Shown here: positions 31,548 to 39,166 of the stretch, one piece after another
Position numbering within the stretch: position 1 is the first letter of the stretch
How the letters are laid out: each line of letters opens with the position of its first letter
NCBI RefSeq assembly: GCF_015667585.1
Contig: NZ_JADPEG010000016.1
Location: 1-64,000, forward strand
DNA length: 64,000 bases
From: Clostridium sp. D33t1_170424_F3
GTDB taxonomy: Bacteria; Bacillota; Clostridia; Oscillospirales; Acutalibacteraceae
Reading direction: 5' to 3'
The notes under the pieces: model-generated
Databases searched by the model: none
The model's input: the letters and a program-made list of their open reading frames with translations, nothing else
What the model was told of the DNA's origin: nothing
Program-made: the position numbers and the translations under genes

Positions 31548-31799
31548 ATGGTGGAGTATAAATTTGATACGCAGTTGTTGGTGGAAGGAAAAAACCTTTC
31601 CGAAGACGCAATTCACGATTATATCACACAGAATATTGAAGGGGATTGCCTGATCGCCGTGGGAGATGAAGAGCTGATTAAAATTCACTTTCATACCAAT
31701 ACGCCGTGGAAGGTGCTGGAATATTGTGCATCTCTGGGCGATATTCACGACGTTGTCGTAGAGAATATGGAACGGCAGGCAAACGGCCTGAAAGGGTAG
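31548..31799 (+). CDS. Stand-alone fragment-like protein related to FakA/DAK kinase C-terminal region
   Basis: 83 residues. VEYKFDTQLLVEGKNLSEDA, then GDCLIAVGDEELIKIHFHTN and LEYCASLGDIHDVVVENM match the segment that follows the DAK2 domain in FakA-type fatty-acid kinases (family knowledge). The kinase domain itself is missing. It has its own ribosome site (GGATGGAG) and terminator, so it is a complete small gene rather than obvious debris. Possible roles are acyl-chain or partner binding; unproven. It lies inside the inverted-arm element. Confidence 0.75.
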   Translation: MVEYKFDTQLLVEGKNLSEDAIHDYITQNIEGDCLIAVGDEELIKIHFHTNTPWKVLEYCASLGDIHDVVVENMERQANGLKG

Positions 31800-31801
31800 A
31801 G

Positions 31802-31837
31802 AAAGAGGAGATAAGCCGCACGGCTTATCTCCTCTTT
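31802..31837 (+). terminator. Hairpin after the FakA-like gene
   Basis: A perfect 16-bp stem (31802-31817 with 31822-31837), starting two bases after the stop codon, with A- and T-runs at its ends. It may serve both strands. Confidence 0.8.
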
Positions 31838-31893
31838 AGGCTTCGCATTCGTCCTTATATAATGCTTGTTAGAAATAATAGTAAAACGCTACA

Positions 31894-32058
31894 TTATATA
31901 TGACGATTTTTGTCCCATGAATCCAGTCCAACGCGAATAAGATATAAATACATATCGCTGTTTGATCGATTGATAGAAGATTCGCTTCTAACTTGTTCAA
32001 GTCTTTGTTCCAACTCTTTTGGTAAACGTAGTGTAATTTGCTTTTCATCTTTAGACAT
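31894..32058 (-). CDS. 54-residue Arc-like ribbon-helix-helix regulator
   Basis: The protein opens with MSKDEKQITLRLPKELEQRLEQ in spirit (strand EKQITLRLP, helix KELEQRLEQVRSE), and the second helix is SDMYLYLIRVGLDSW. This is an Arc/CopG ribbon-helix-helix protein. GGAGGTAATT precedes the ATG at 32058. Its promoter is a perfect consensus with an operator filling the spacer, so it likely represses itself. It is divergent from another RHH gene (32191) whose promoter holds a third, partial operator copy. Codon use is more A/T-rich than in the neighbours, hinting at transfer. Confidence 0.82.
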   Translation of the reverse strand: MSKDEKQITLRLPKELEQRLEQVRSESSINRSNSDMYLYLIRVGLDSWDKNRHI

Positions 32059-32073
32059 TTAAATTACCTCCTA

Positions 32074-32171
32074 GTGCATCAGTGAATCATTATGTTTATT
32101 ATACAGGTTCACTGATGCACTGTCAATGCTTTTTTGATTTTCTTTACATCATTGGTTCACTCGTGTATAAT
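32074..32171. promoter_or_regulatory. Divergent promoters with three operator boxes
   Basis: Minus-strand promoter: TTGACA (32126-32121), 17 bp, TATAAT (32103-32098). Plus-strand promoter: TTTACA (32143-32148), 17 bp, TATAAT (32166-32171). GTGCATCAGTGAATC (32074-32088) is inverted at 32106-32120 (GGTTCACTGATGCAC), filling the minus-strand spacer. A partial copy, GGTTCACTCGTG (32154-32165), fills the plus-strand spacer. One regulator could therefore control both genes with different strength. Confidence 0.88.
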
Positions 32172-32190
32172 TAGAAACGAGGTGATGATT

Positions 32191-32358
32191 TTGGCAACGT
32201 CAAAGCATAGATATTCGGTATCGGTTGATGATAAAATGTTTAAAGAAATTGAAGATTTTCGTTTCGAGCGCCGTTATCAAACAAGATCAGAAGCAACGGT
32301 GGAATTAATAAGATTGGGACTAGAAATGTTAAAAAATGAAAGAAATGAAGAAGCATAA
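32191..32358 (+). CDS. 55-residue ribbon-helix-helix protein, divergent partner
   Basis: Strand RYSVSVDD, helix KMFKEIEDFRFE and helix RSEATVELIRLGLEML give an RHH fold with a short acidic tail. The TTG at 32191 lies well spaced after GAGGTGATG; the ATG at 32185 overlaps that site. It is transcribed from the plus-strand promoter described above. There is no toxin gene next to it, so it may be an orphan antitoxin, a plasmid-type copy regulator, or an accessory factor of the element. Confidence 0.78.
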   Translation: MATSKHRYSVSVDDKMFKEIEDFRFERRYQTRSEATVELIRLGLEMLKNERNEEA

Positions 32359-32403
32359 GAGACCAAAGCTCCGCCGGCAATGAAAACCACACAGGTTGCC
32401 CGG

Positions 32404-32720
32404 AGCCTCTTAAGTACATGGGGATACCGGGGGTGTAGGGGGGCGTGAGTCGTACCCTCCCGGAGCCCAGCTCTCGCGTCCCCGGAAAACCCAATTGACA
32501 CGCACATGAAATAGATTAGCGGAAAACTGTCACTGTTTACCGCCGGAGGCGCGAAAGACGTTGCACGTCCTTTTGCTTACTTTTGTGGCAAGACGAAAAG
32601 TAAGTGCCGCCCGGCATGAGGGCAACCAGCGGTTTTCTCCCGCTTATTCAAAAGCGAATCAGCAATAAAAATTGCACATACAATCAGAAAAATTTCCCTT
32701 TGCTTTCCAAAGCAAGAAAA
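32404..32720 (-). repeat. Right arm of the inverted-repeat-bounded element
   Basis: This is an inverted counterpart of 31100-31410 (see the shared blocks listed there). The arms enclose about 1 kb with the FakA-like gene and the two RHH genes. No transposase gene is present, so any movement would need a helper in trans; recombination between the arms could instead invert the interior. Confidence 0.8.
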
Positions 32721-32756
32721 TAGGATTTCTATTTGCTTCTCAAAGCAAACAAAGTA

Positions 32757-32803
32757 CAAGCCCACCGCAGGTGAGATTCCCTCACCCACGGTGGGCTTGC
32801 TGT
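32757..32803 (+). terminator. Terminator-like hairpin left of repeat copy C
   Basis: CAAGCCCACCG (32757-32767) pairs with CGGTGGGCTTG, with a second stem GGTGAG/CTCACC inside, followed by CTGTTTT. It replaces the GGCCGTTGCAG hairpin that opens repeat copies A and B. Confidence 0.7.
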
Positions 32804-32808
32804 TTTCC

Positions 32809-32954
32809 ATATCACTTGCCGTCCGCAAAGGACCATATCACTCGTTCCCACTCGCTCTTCTCAGGAAGAGAGTTCCGTTCTCTGCGGAGAACGGCAAAGG
32901 GCTCTGCCCTTTGATCCTGCCACCTTTTAGAAAGGTGGAAAAACGCGTTTTCAG
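32809..32954 (+). repeat. Dispersed hairpin-rich repeat, copy C (5' shortened)
   Basis: Copy C contains the TATCACTCGTTCCCACTCGC core, the AGAGAGT..CCG hairpins and a CCACCTTTTAGAAAGGTGG hairpin in the place of CCGCTTTTTAGAAAAGCGG, which keeps the stem paired. It lies between the plus-strand RHH gene and the minus-strand ROK/SIS pseudogene, the same convergent setting as copies A and B. Confidence 0.82.
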
Positions 32955-32957
32955 CGG

Positions 32958-33645
32958 TCAGCTGAACAGCTCTGATTCCACCACGGCGCACAGCAGATGA
33001 TACACCGCTAGGTGTACCTCCTGTATCCGGTACGTCTCCTGTTCCGGCGCAATGAGGGAACAGTCCGCCAGCTCCGCCAGCCTGCCGCCGTCCCGTCCGG
33101 TCAGGGCCAGTACCGTTGCGCCGCGGACCTTCGCTGCCATCGCCGCGCAGCAGACGTTTTCCGCGTTGCCGGAGGTACTGATCCCCAGCAATACGTCGCC
33201 TTCTCTGGCGTATCCCCAAACCTGCTGCGCGTAAACGAGACGGGGATCGACGTCGTTGCTGAACGCGGAGTTCAGCGCCGTATGCGCGGAAAGTGAGATC
33301 GCCGGAAGCCCGCCCTGCAATTTCCCGGCGATTTCCGCGCCTTCCGGGCCAAACTGCCGCGCAAATGCCGCCTGTTCCGGATCGGGAAGCGGGCGGGGAG
33401 AGGATGCGCCCGGATTTGCTGTCCAGCGGCCCGCCGCAGCTGATCCCGATCCCCTCCGGCGGGCGGGGGGACTGCGTCCGGCAGAAGCGGATGTCCTCCG
33501 CCAGCAGGGCCAGCATTTCCTCCGGCGGGAAGGAAGCGGTGGGATGCGGCTTACATTTATACAGGATTTGGACGCGGCCTTCGGTGACCTCGCCCAGACA
33601 GGCGGCGCATTTGGTGCCGCCGATGTCGACGCCGATTGCATACAT
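32958..33645 (-). pseudogene. ROK kinase / SIS-domain fusion pseudogene
   Basis: The 5' part encodes a ROK sugar kinase N-terminus (MYAIGVDIGGTKCAACLGEV to CGGPLDSKSGRILSP, about 85 residues). Near 33395-33405 the homologous frame switches to the C-terminal two thirds of a GmhA-like SIS phosphosugar isomerase (AEIAGKLQGGLPAISLSAHT to HLAVYHLLCAVVESELF). The ROK C-terminal 200-plus residues and the SIS N-terminus are missing, and the two pieces are out of frame. A deletion joining neighbouring genes is the simplest cause. The start keeps a good site (AAAGGAGGC), so a truncated peptide may still be made. Confidence 0.75.
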
Positions 33646-33783
33646 GGTTTTGCCTCCTTTGTCCCGTATGCAAAAGACGGCCCCTGCACCCGCAGAAGCC
33701 GCCCCATGCTAAGAAAGTTGAAAGAGGATTAAAATAGAAGAAGATTTATCAGATTGAAGAAGGTCTAAGTAAATGAAAGGGAA

Positions 33784-34770
33784 TTAAAGGGAATCCTTGT
33801 TGATGACGGAAACGCCGGTGTCGATGGTCGCTTCGCCGACGTCGTTGCCTTCCAGCGCGTTGACGGCGGTCTTCATGCCTTCGTAACCCATGACGTCCGG
33901 GTTCTGCGCCATGGTGCAGAGCAGGAAGCCGTTCTTAATCAGGTTCAGGATGGTATCGGATTTGTCGAAGCCAACGCCGATTACGGTCTGGCCGGCTTCC
34001 TGAATGGCGTTGCCCGCGCCGACGGTGGAGCCTTCGTTTGCGCCGAAGATGCCAACGCAGCCCTGGGTGATGTAGTTCGCGGCGATATCCTTGGATTTCG
34101 CTGCGTCACCTTCGCCGTACTGGGTCTCGAGCAGCTCAAACTTGGAGCCTTCAAACGCTGCGCGGAAGCCTTCTTCACGTGCAACCGTGGAAGCGGTGGC
34201 GGCGTTGACGTTTACGATGCCGATCTTGCCTTCGGTGATGCCGGCGGCCTCAAGGGCTTTGATCATTTCCTTGCCGGCGGTGGTGCCAGCGGCCTTGTTG
34301 TCGGTTGCCAGGGTCTGGACGCCCGGGAAATCTGCCGCGGAGTCAACATAGACGATCTTTACGCCTGCGGCGTCCGCTTCTTTCAATGCTGCGGTGACGG
34401 CGTCGGGGCCGTTCGCCGCCAACAGGATCGCTTCCGCGCCGCCGGCAACCGCGTTATTTACACATTCAATCTGTTTTGCGTCGTCCTTAACGTCCGGAGC
34501 AAGCCAGGTATAATCGACGTTGCCGAGCTCTTCCACTGCTTTTTTGCAGCCTCCGTCCACATTCACCCAGTGCTGGTCCATCTGGTCCATGGTGATCAGG
34601 TATACCTTGTGGTTTGCGCCGGTGGGTGTGTTTTCGGGGGCCTGGCCCTCGGTCTGGGACGGGGTGTTGCCGGTGGGCGCCTGGGACGGAGCGTCGCCGC
34701 CGCAGCCAGCCATCATGCCGGCCATCAGCATGCAGGACAATAAGAGAGATGTTACTTTTCTGAATTTCAT
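33784..34770 (-). CDS. Sugar ABC transporter substrate-binding lipoprotein (RbsB type)
   Basis: 328 residues. The lipoprotein signal peptide ends at MAGMMAGC, followed by a Pro/Thr/Gln-rich linker. The mature part is a periplasmic-binding-protein type 1 domain (KVYLITMDQMDQHWVNVDGG, then GAEAILLAANGPDAVTAALK and GIFGANEGSTVGAGNAIQEA), the ribose/galactose/mannose-binding fold. It is the last gene of a three-gene importer operon (ATPase, permease, binding protein). The sugar is not identifiable; mannose or a mannoside would fit the neighbouring enzymes. The ATG follows AGGAGG. Confidence 0.92.
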   Translation of the reverse strand: MKFRKVTSLLLSCMLMAGMMAGCGGDAPSQAPTGNTPSQTEGQAPENTPTGANHKVYLITMDQMDQHWVNVDGGCKKAVEELGNVDYTWLAPDVKDDAKQIECVNNAVAGGAEAILLAANGPDAVTAALKEADAAGVKIVYVDSAADFPGVQTLATDNKAAGTTAGKEMIKALEAAGITEGKIGIVNVNAATASTVAREEGFRAAFEGSKFELLETQYGEGDAAKSKDIAANYITQGCVGIFGANEGSTVGAGNAIQEAGQTVIGVGFDKSDTILNLIKNGFLLCTMAQNPDVMGYEGMKTAVNALEGNDVGEATIDTGVSVINKDSL

Positions 34771-34804
34771 GATTCTTTCCTCCTAGTTAAATATGATTAA
34801 AGCG

Positions 34805-35845
34805 TTACGCCTTAACTCCACTGGGTTTGGGTTCGGAAACGTTCTTTTCCTTCTTTTTTCTGGGCTTGCCGCTGCGGACGACCACGTCTAGCAGAACGGA
34901 GATCACAACGATGATGCCAATGACGATGTTGCGGATGGCGACCGGCGCGCCGGCAAACTGTAAGCCGTTCTGGAGCACGCCCCAGATGGAAGCGCCGATG
35001 ACGGTGCCGAGCAGGATGCCCTGGCCGCCGAGGGTGGATACGCCGCCGATGACGGATGCGGCAACCGCGTACATCTCATACATATTGCCGGCGTCCATGG
35101 TGCCCATGCCGCTGGTGGCGCAGGTAATCAGGCCGACGACGCATGCGCAGATGGAACTGACCACATAGGCCTTGGTGGTACTGGATACGACATTGACGCC
35201 GGAGAGGCGGGAGGCTTCCACATTGCTGCCGATGGCGTAGATGTGGCGGCCGGTGCGGGTTTTGCTTAACAGGAAGTTAAACAGAAGCCAGAGGATGACG
35301 GCGATCCAGATGGTGTTGTAGATGCCGAGTAACTTGCCGTAGTAGAAGAAATCACGGAAAGCCTGCGCGCCGTCGCCAATGGAATCGGTGTTGTAGTTGT
35401 TGTTGACGATCTGCGCGATGCCGCGTGCAATGGTCATGGTGCCGAGTGTTGCGATGAACGGGGGCAGCTTGCATTTGGCGACCAGCTGTCCGTTGAGAAC
35501 GCCGACCAGGATGCAGCAGAGGAAGGTGATGCCCACCGCGAGCCATGGATTGATGCCCTTGGTCATCAGTGTGGCGGAGATCATGCAGCTCATGCCGACC
35601 ACGGAACCGATGGAAAGGTCGATGTTGCCGGTGATCAGGACGTAGGACTGGCCCACGCCGATAATCAGGATCGGGGCGATCTGACGGAGCAGGTTGCCCA
35701 CGTTCTGCGGTGAAAAGAAAATCGGGTTTAAAACGCCGAATACAATGCAGAGGATAATCAGGCCGCACGCCACGGTGATGACCTGCCCCATGCCCCGGAT
35801 TGCCAGGAGCTTTTTAAAGGGGTTTTGTTTTGTCTTGTTTTCCAT
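34805..35845 (-). CDS. Sugar ABC transporter permease (RbsC type)
   Basis: 346 residues with eight to ten membrane helices. LITGNIDLSIGSVVGMSCMI and RHIYAIGSNVEASRLSGVNV (loop that contacts the ATPase) are diagnostic for the RbsC family. The start is set at the ATG at 35845, about seven bases after GGGGAGAG; the frame is open to 35866. It ends 34 bp before the binding-protein gene and starts 24 bp after the ATPase gene. Confidence 0.93.
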   Translation of the reverse strand: MENKTKQNPFKKLLAIRGMGQVITVACGLIILCIVFGVLNPIFFSPQNVGNLLRQIAPILIIGVGQSYVLITGNIDLSIGSVVGMSCMISATLMTKGINPWLAVGITFLCCILVGVLNGQLVAKCKLPPFIATLGTMTIARGIAQIVNNNYNTDSIGDGAQAFRDFFYYGKLLGIYNTIWIAVILWLLFNFLLSKTRTGRHIYAIGSNVEASRLSGVNVVSSTTKAYVVSSICACVVGLITCATSGMGTMDAGNMYEMYAVAASVIGGVSTLGGQGILLGTVIGASIWGVLQNGLQFAGAPVAIRNIVIGIIVVISVLLDVVVRSGKPRKKKEKNVSEPKPSGVKA

Positions 35846-35869
35846 ATGTGTTCTCTCCCCACTCATTCG

Positions 35870-37387
35870 TTATGCGCCGGCCTTCTGGCCGATCTTATTT
35901 TCAAATTTCGTCGCACATTCCAGAATCTGGTTCTGCGTGACCTCGCCGGACAGGAATTCCCCTGTGACGCGCCCGTCGCACATGACGAGGATGCGGTCGC
36001 TGATGCCCATGATTTCCGGCATTTCGGAGGAGACGAACAGTACGCCGATGCCCTCCTGTTTGAGCTGGTTCATCAGGTTGTAGATTTCCACCTTGGCCGC
36101 CACGTCGATGCCGCGGGTCGGCTCGTCGAAGATGACCACGCGGGAATTTCGCGCCAGCCACTTGGCGACGACGACCTTCTGCTGGTTGCCGCCGGAGAGG
36201 CTTCCTGCGTCGACCTCCGGGCCGGCAAGCTTGATGGTCAGGTTCTGTACGGATTTCTCCACCATGTCCGCTTCCTTTTTACGGTTGATGACCCCCGCCT
36301 TGTTGCAGAGGATATCCAGATTGGGAAGCGCGATGTTGTCGCGGATGCTCAGCTTGGTGCACAGGCCGTCTTTTTTGCGGTCCTCCGGCGCCAGCACGAT
36401 GCCCGCCTTGATGGCGTCCATCGGTTTGCGGATGACGACCTTTTGGCCGTCCAGAATGATCTCGCCGCTGTCCTTTGGATCGACGCCGAAGAGCGCCCGG
36501 GTGGTTTCCGTCCGGCCCGCGCCCATCAGGCCCGCGATGCCGACGATCTCGCCCGCGTAAAGGTCCAGGCTGACGTCGCGTACCATGCGGCCCGCGTTCA
36601 GGTGCTTAACCTCCAGAATCTTTTTGCCTTTGGCGCAGGTCACGCGCGGGAATTTTTCCTTGATTTCCCGGCCGACCATGTAGGCGATGATCTCCGACAT
36701 GTTGGTATCCTGGAAATTCATTGTGGTGATGTACCGGCCGTCGCGCATGATGGTCACACGGTCGACGATGTGCTGCAGCTCCTCCAGCCGGTGCGATATG
36801 TAGACGATACCGTGTCCCGCCTCGCGCAGCTTGTGGATGATTACAAACAGGTCGTCGATCTCCTTGGAGGTCAGCGCCGAGGTTGGTTCATCCATAATCA
36901 GGACCTTTGCGTCCGTGGAGAGCGCCTTTGCAATTTCCACCATCTGCTGTTTGGAGACCGCCAGGTCGCCGACGATGGTGTCGGGGTCGATGTCGATGTT
37001 CAGGCTGCCCAGGATGCGGGCGGCTTCCTGGCGCATCTCGCGCTCGGAGAGGACACCGGAGTGCGTTTTTTCCCTGCCGAGGAACATGTTCTCCGCAACC
37101 GTCAGGTGCGCGCACATGTTCAGTTCCTGATGAATGATCGCGATGCCGAGCGCCTGTGCCTTTTTCGGCGTCAGCTCGTCAATCTTTTCCCCAAAGATGG
37201 TCATTTCGCCGCTGTCGCGCGTGTAAACGCCGCTCAGGATTTTCATCAGCGTCGATTTACCTGCGCCGTTCTCTCCCAGCAGGGCGAGCACTTCGCCCGA
37301 CTTGAGGTTGAAGGAGACGTCGTCCAGCGCCTTGACCCCGGGAAAGGATTTGTTGATATGCTCTAGTTCGACAATGTATTCCTGCAT
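35870..37387 (-). CDS. Sugar ABC transporter ATPase with two cassettes (RbsA type)
   Basis: 505 residues with two nucleotide-binding domains. The first has Walker A GENGAGKSTLMK and signature LAVSKQQMVEIAKALS with MDEPTSAL. The second has the weak Walker A GLMGAGRTET and signature LSGGNQQKVVVAKWLA with FDEPTRGID, the usual asymmetry of RbsA/MglA. It powers import through the adjacent permease. I use the ATG at 37387 after AGGTGG. It lies 272 bp downstream of the two-component operon, behind a terminator, so it probably has its own promoter under that system's control. Confidence 0.94.
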   Translation of the reverse strand: MQEYIVELEHINKSFPGVKALDDVSFNLKSGEVLALLGENGAGKSTLMKILSGVYTRDSGEMTIFGEKIDELTPKKAQALGIAIIHQELNMCAHLTVAENMFLGREKTHSGVLSEREMRQEAARILGSLNIDIDPDTIVGDLAVSKQQMVEIAKALSTDAKVLIMDEPTSALTSKEIDDLFVIIHKLREAGHGIVYISHRLEELQHIVDRVTIMRDGRYITTMNFQDTNMSEIIAYMVGREIKEKFPRVTCAKGKKILEVKHLNAGRMVRDVSLDLYAGEIVGIAGLMGAGRTETTRALFGVDPKDSGEIILDGQKVVIRKPMDAIKAGIVLAPEDRKKDGLCTKLSIRDNIALPNLDILCNKAGVINRKKEADMVEKSVQNLTIKLAGPEVDAGSLSGGNQQKVVVAKWLARNSRVVIFDEPTRGIDVAAKVEIYNLMNQLKQEGIGVLFVSSEMPEIMGISDRILVMCDGRVTGEFLSGEVTQNQILECATKFENKIGQKAGA

Positions 37388-37630
37388 CAAATCCACCTAT
37401 CTTTTCTTAGGGGACCGGTAAAACCGTGCGGTTGCTTTCCCGCTCCTTTCGTGCCCCCCGTTACTCATTGTCTCGTTCTGTGGCTTTATTATAGCACCGG
37501 GTTTTTCAGAACATAAGGGGGCTGCGTTTGGTCTTATAGGGGGTTTCTTTTGGAAATTTTGTGCGATATGAATTTTTTATCCAAACAAGGTAAATGGGTT
37601 TTAGTCAAATTGATGACCCACCCAACCATG

Positions 37631-37660
37631 AAAAAAGCCGCCCGGCTGGGGGCGGTTTTT
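37631..37660 (-). terminator. Terminator of the two-component operon
   Basis: On the minus strand, ACCGCCC..GGGCGGC forms a hairpin followed by TTTTTT. It overlaps the stop codon of the degenerate ABC gene. The 240 bp between it and the importer operon contain no gene. Confidence 0.8.
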
Positions 37661-39165
37661 CAGGATTCCGAAGGGGTCTCTCCGGTGGGCAGCCAGGGAA
37701 TCGCGGTGTCCACCGGGGCGGACTGCCCGCGCAGCAGATGGAATTCCCCGCTGTGGTATTCCCGGAGCAGATGTCCCTGCTCCAGCATCAGCAGGCGGTC
37801 CGCCACAACCAGGCTGTCCGACATGCTGACCGCGAGGATCACCACAGTGATCTTGCGGGCGCGCAGCTCGTTGATCAGATGGACCAGATGGTGGCGCAGG
37901 TACATATCCGCGCCCGCGAAGGGCTGGATACAGAAAACAATCTCCGGGTGGTACAGATGCACCCGGTAGTAAATCAGATTGTACAGCGAGGCGGGGGAAA
38001 GCCCCGTAATGTCGTATGCGTAAATATCCTTGCCGACCAGGGGTTCGTACTCCTTCAGAATGCTCTGCTTGAAGCGGCGGTTCATCCAGAGCAGCGGGGA
38101 TTTGCGGTCCAGCAGGAAGCAGAGGTTATCGATATAGCTCATCTCGCGGAACAGCATGCTTTGCAGCGGATTTTCTTTAATAAAGCTGAGGCGCTGGCGG
38201 AGCTTCGCCCGGTTTTCACACCAGTCGGTGGCGTCCAGCAGGATTTTACCGCTTTGCGGGAACAGGTCCCCCGTCATCAGCTGGAACAGGTCGGTCAGGA
38301 CCAGGTTGTTTACGTCCAGGAACACGACGCATTCCCCCTGCTCGATGGTAAAGCTCATGTCGTGGATGTGTTCCGTAAAGACATGACGGAATTTCAGTAT
38401 GCCGCTGTGCTGGTCGGAGTCCTGCGGCAGGTTGGCCGGCCGGCTGAAGTCGAGGGTGAAATGGGAAATGATGTCGTCGCGGAAGTCCTCGCGCCGCAGC
38501 AGCTTACGGATTTTTCCGCATTCCATCAGGGAAACGCGGTCGCAGATGCGGAATGTCTCCTCGTGGTGGTTGCAGATGTACAGGAAAGACATCCCCTGCG
38601 CGGCGTAACGGCGGATCAGCTCCTGGAAGCGCCGCAGGTCCGCCGGGCCGATGAAATTGCTGATGTCCCGCAGGACCACCAGCTTGACGCCGGTGACGAC
38701 CGCCTTGAGCAACTCCGTGACGCAGCGTTCAAAGGAGGACAGCTCGTCCACAATCGCGTTGGCGTCAATATGGATGCCGAGGTCCTCGGTAAACAGGGCG
38801 AGCTGGGATTTCAGCACGCGCGGATCGATCACATATTTTTTAAACCCGCGCCGCAGGACAAAGATGTTGTCCGCCACGGTCAGGCTCTCCACCAGGCGGC
38901 TGCGCTCCTCGATGACGGAGACGTGGTTTAATTCCATGGAACTGGATTTATAGCTGTTGACCAGCTGTTCTTCAAAGTAGATATACCCGTAGTGGATGGG
39001 GACATTCTCGCACAGGAGATTGACCAGCGCGTCCTGGCCATCAGAGTCGATGCAGACCAGGCCCATGATTTCGCCCTCAAAGATGTGCAGATTGACGCCG
39101 TCCAGCAGTGTGACGCCCTCATCCCGTTGAGTGACCCGGTCCAGCCGGATGATTTCCTTACGCAT
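37660..39165 (-). CDS. Degenerate RbsA-like ABC ATPase in a two-component operon
   Basis: 501 residues, laid out like RbsA with two nucleotide-binding domains, but the catalytic motifs are lost. Walker A of domain 1 reads GLVCIDSDGQDALVNLLC and of domain 2 VVFLDVNNLVLTDLF, both without the GKS/T. The signature regions read LSSFERCVTELLKAVVTG and ITGLSPASLYNLIYYRVH. Walker B reads VVLRDI and VFCIQP, without the catalytic Glu. It begins one base after the histidine kinase stop. It probably binds the permease or sensor as a signalling subunit rather than driving transport. The start at 39165 follows AAGGAATAC. Confidence 0.85.
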   Translation of the reverse strand: MRKEIIRLDRVTQRDEGVTLLDGVNLHIFEGEIMGLVCIDSDGQDALVNLLCENVPIHYGYIYFEEQLVNSYKSSSMELNHVSVIEERSRLVESLTVADNIFVLRRGFKKYVIDPRVLKSQLALFTEDLGIHIDANAIVDELSSFERCVTELLKAVVTGVKLVVLRDISNFIGPADLRRFQELIRRYAAQGMSFLYICNHHEETFRICDRVSLMECGKIRKLLRREDFRDDIISHFTLDFSRPANLPQDSDQHSGILKFRHVFTEHIHDMSFTIEQGECVVFLDVNNLVLTDLFQLMTGDLFPQSGKILLDATDWCENRAKLRQRLSFIKENPLQSMLFREMSYIDNLCFLLDRKSPLLWMNRRFKQSILKEYEPLVGKDIYAYDITGLSPASLYNLIYYRVHLYHPEIVFCIQPFAGADMYLRHHLVHLINELRARKITVVILAVSMSDSLVVADRLLMLEQGHLLREYHSGEFHLLRGQSAPVDTAIPWLPTGETPSES

Positions 39166-39166
39166 A

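Noticed and set aside
31100-32720. Insertion sequence
   Set aside because: Inverted arms are present, but no transposase frame, intact or decayed, is visible between them.
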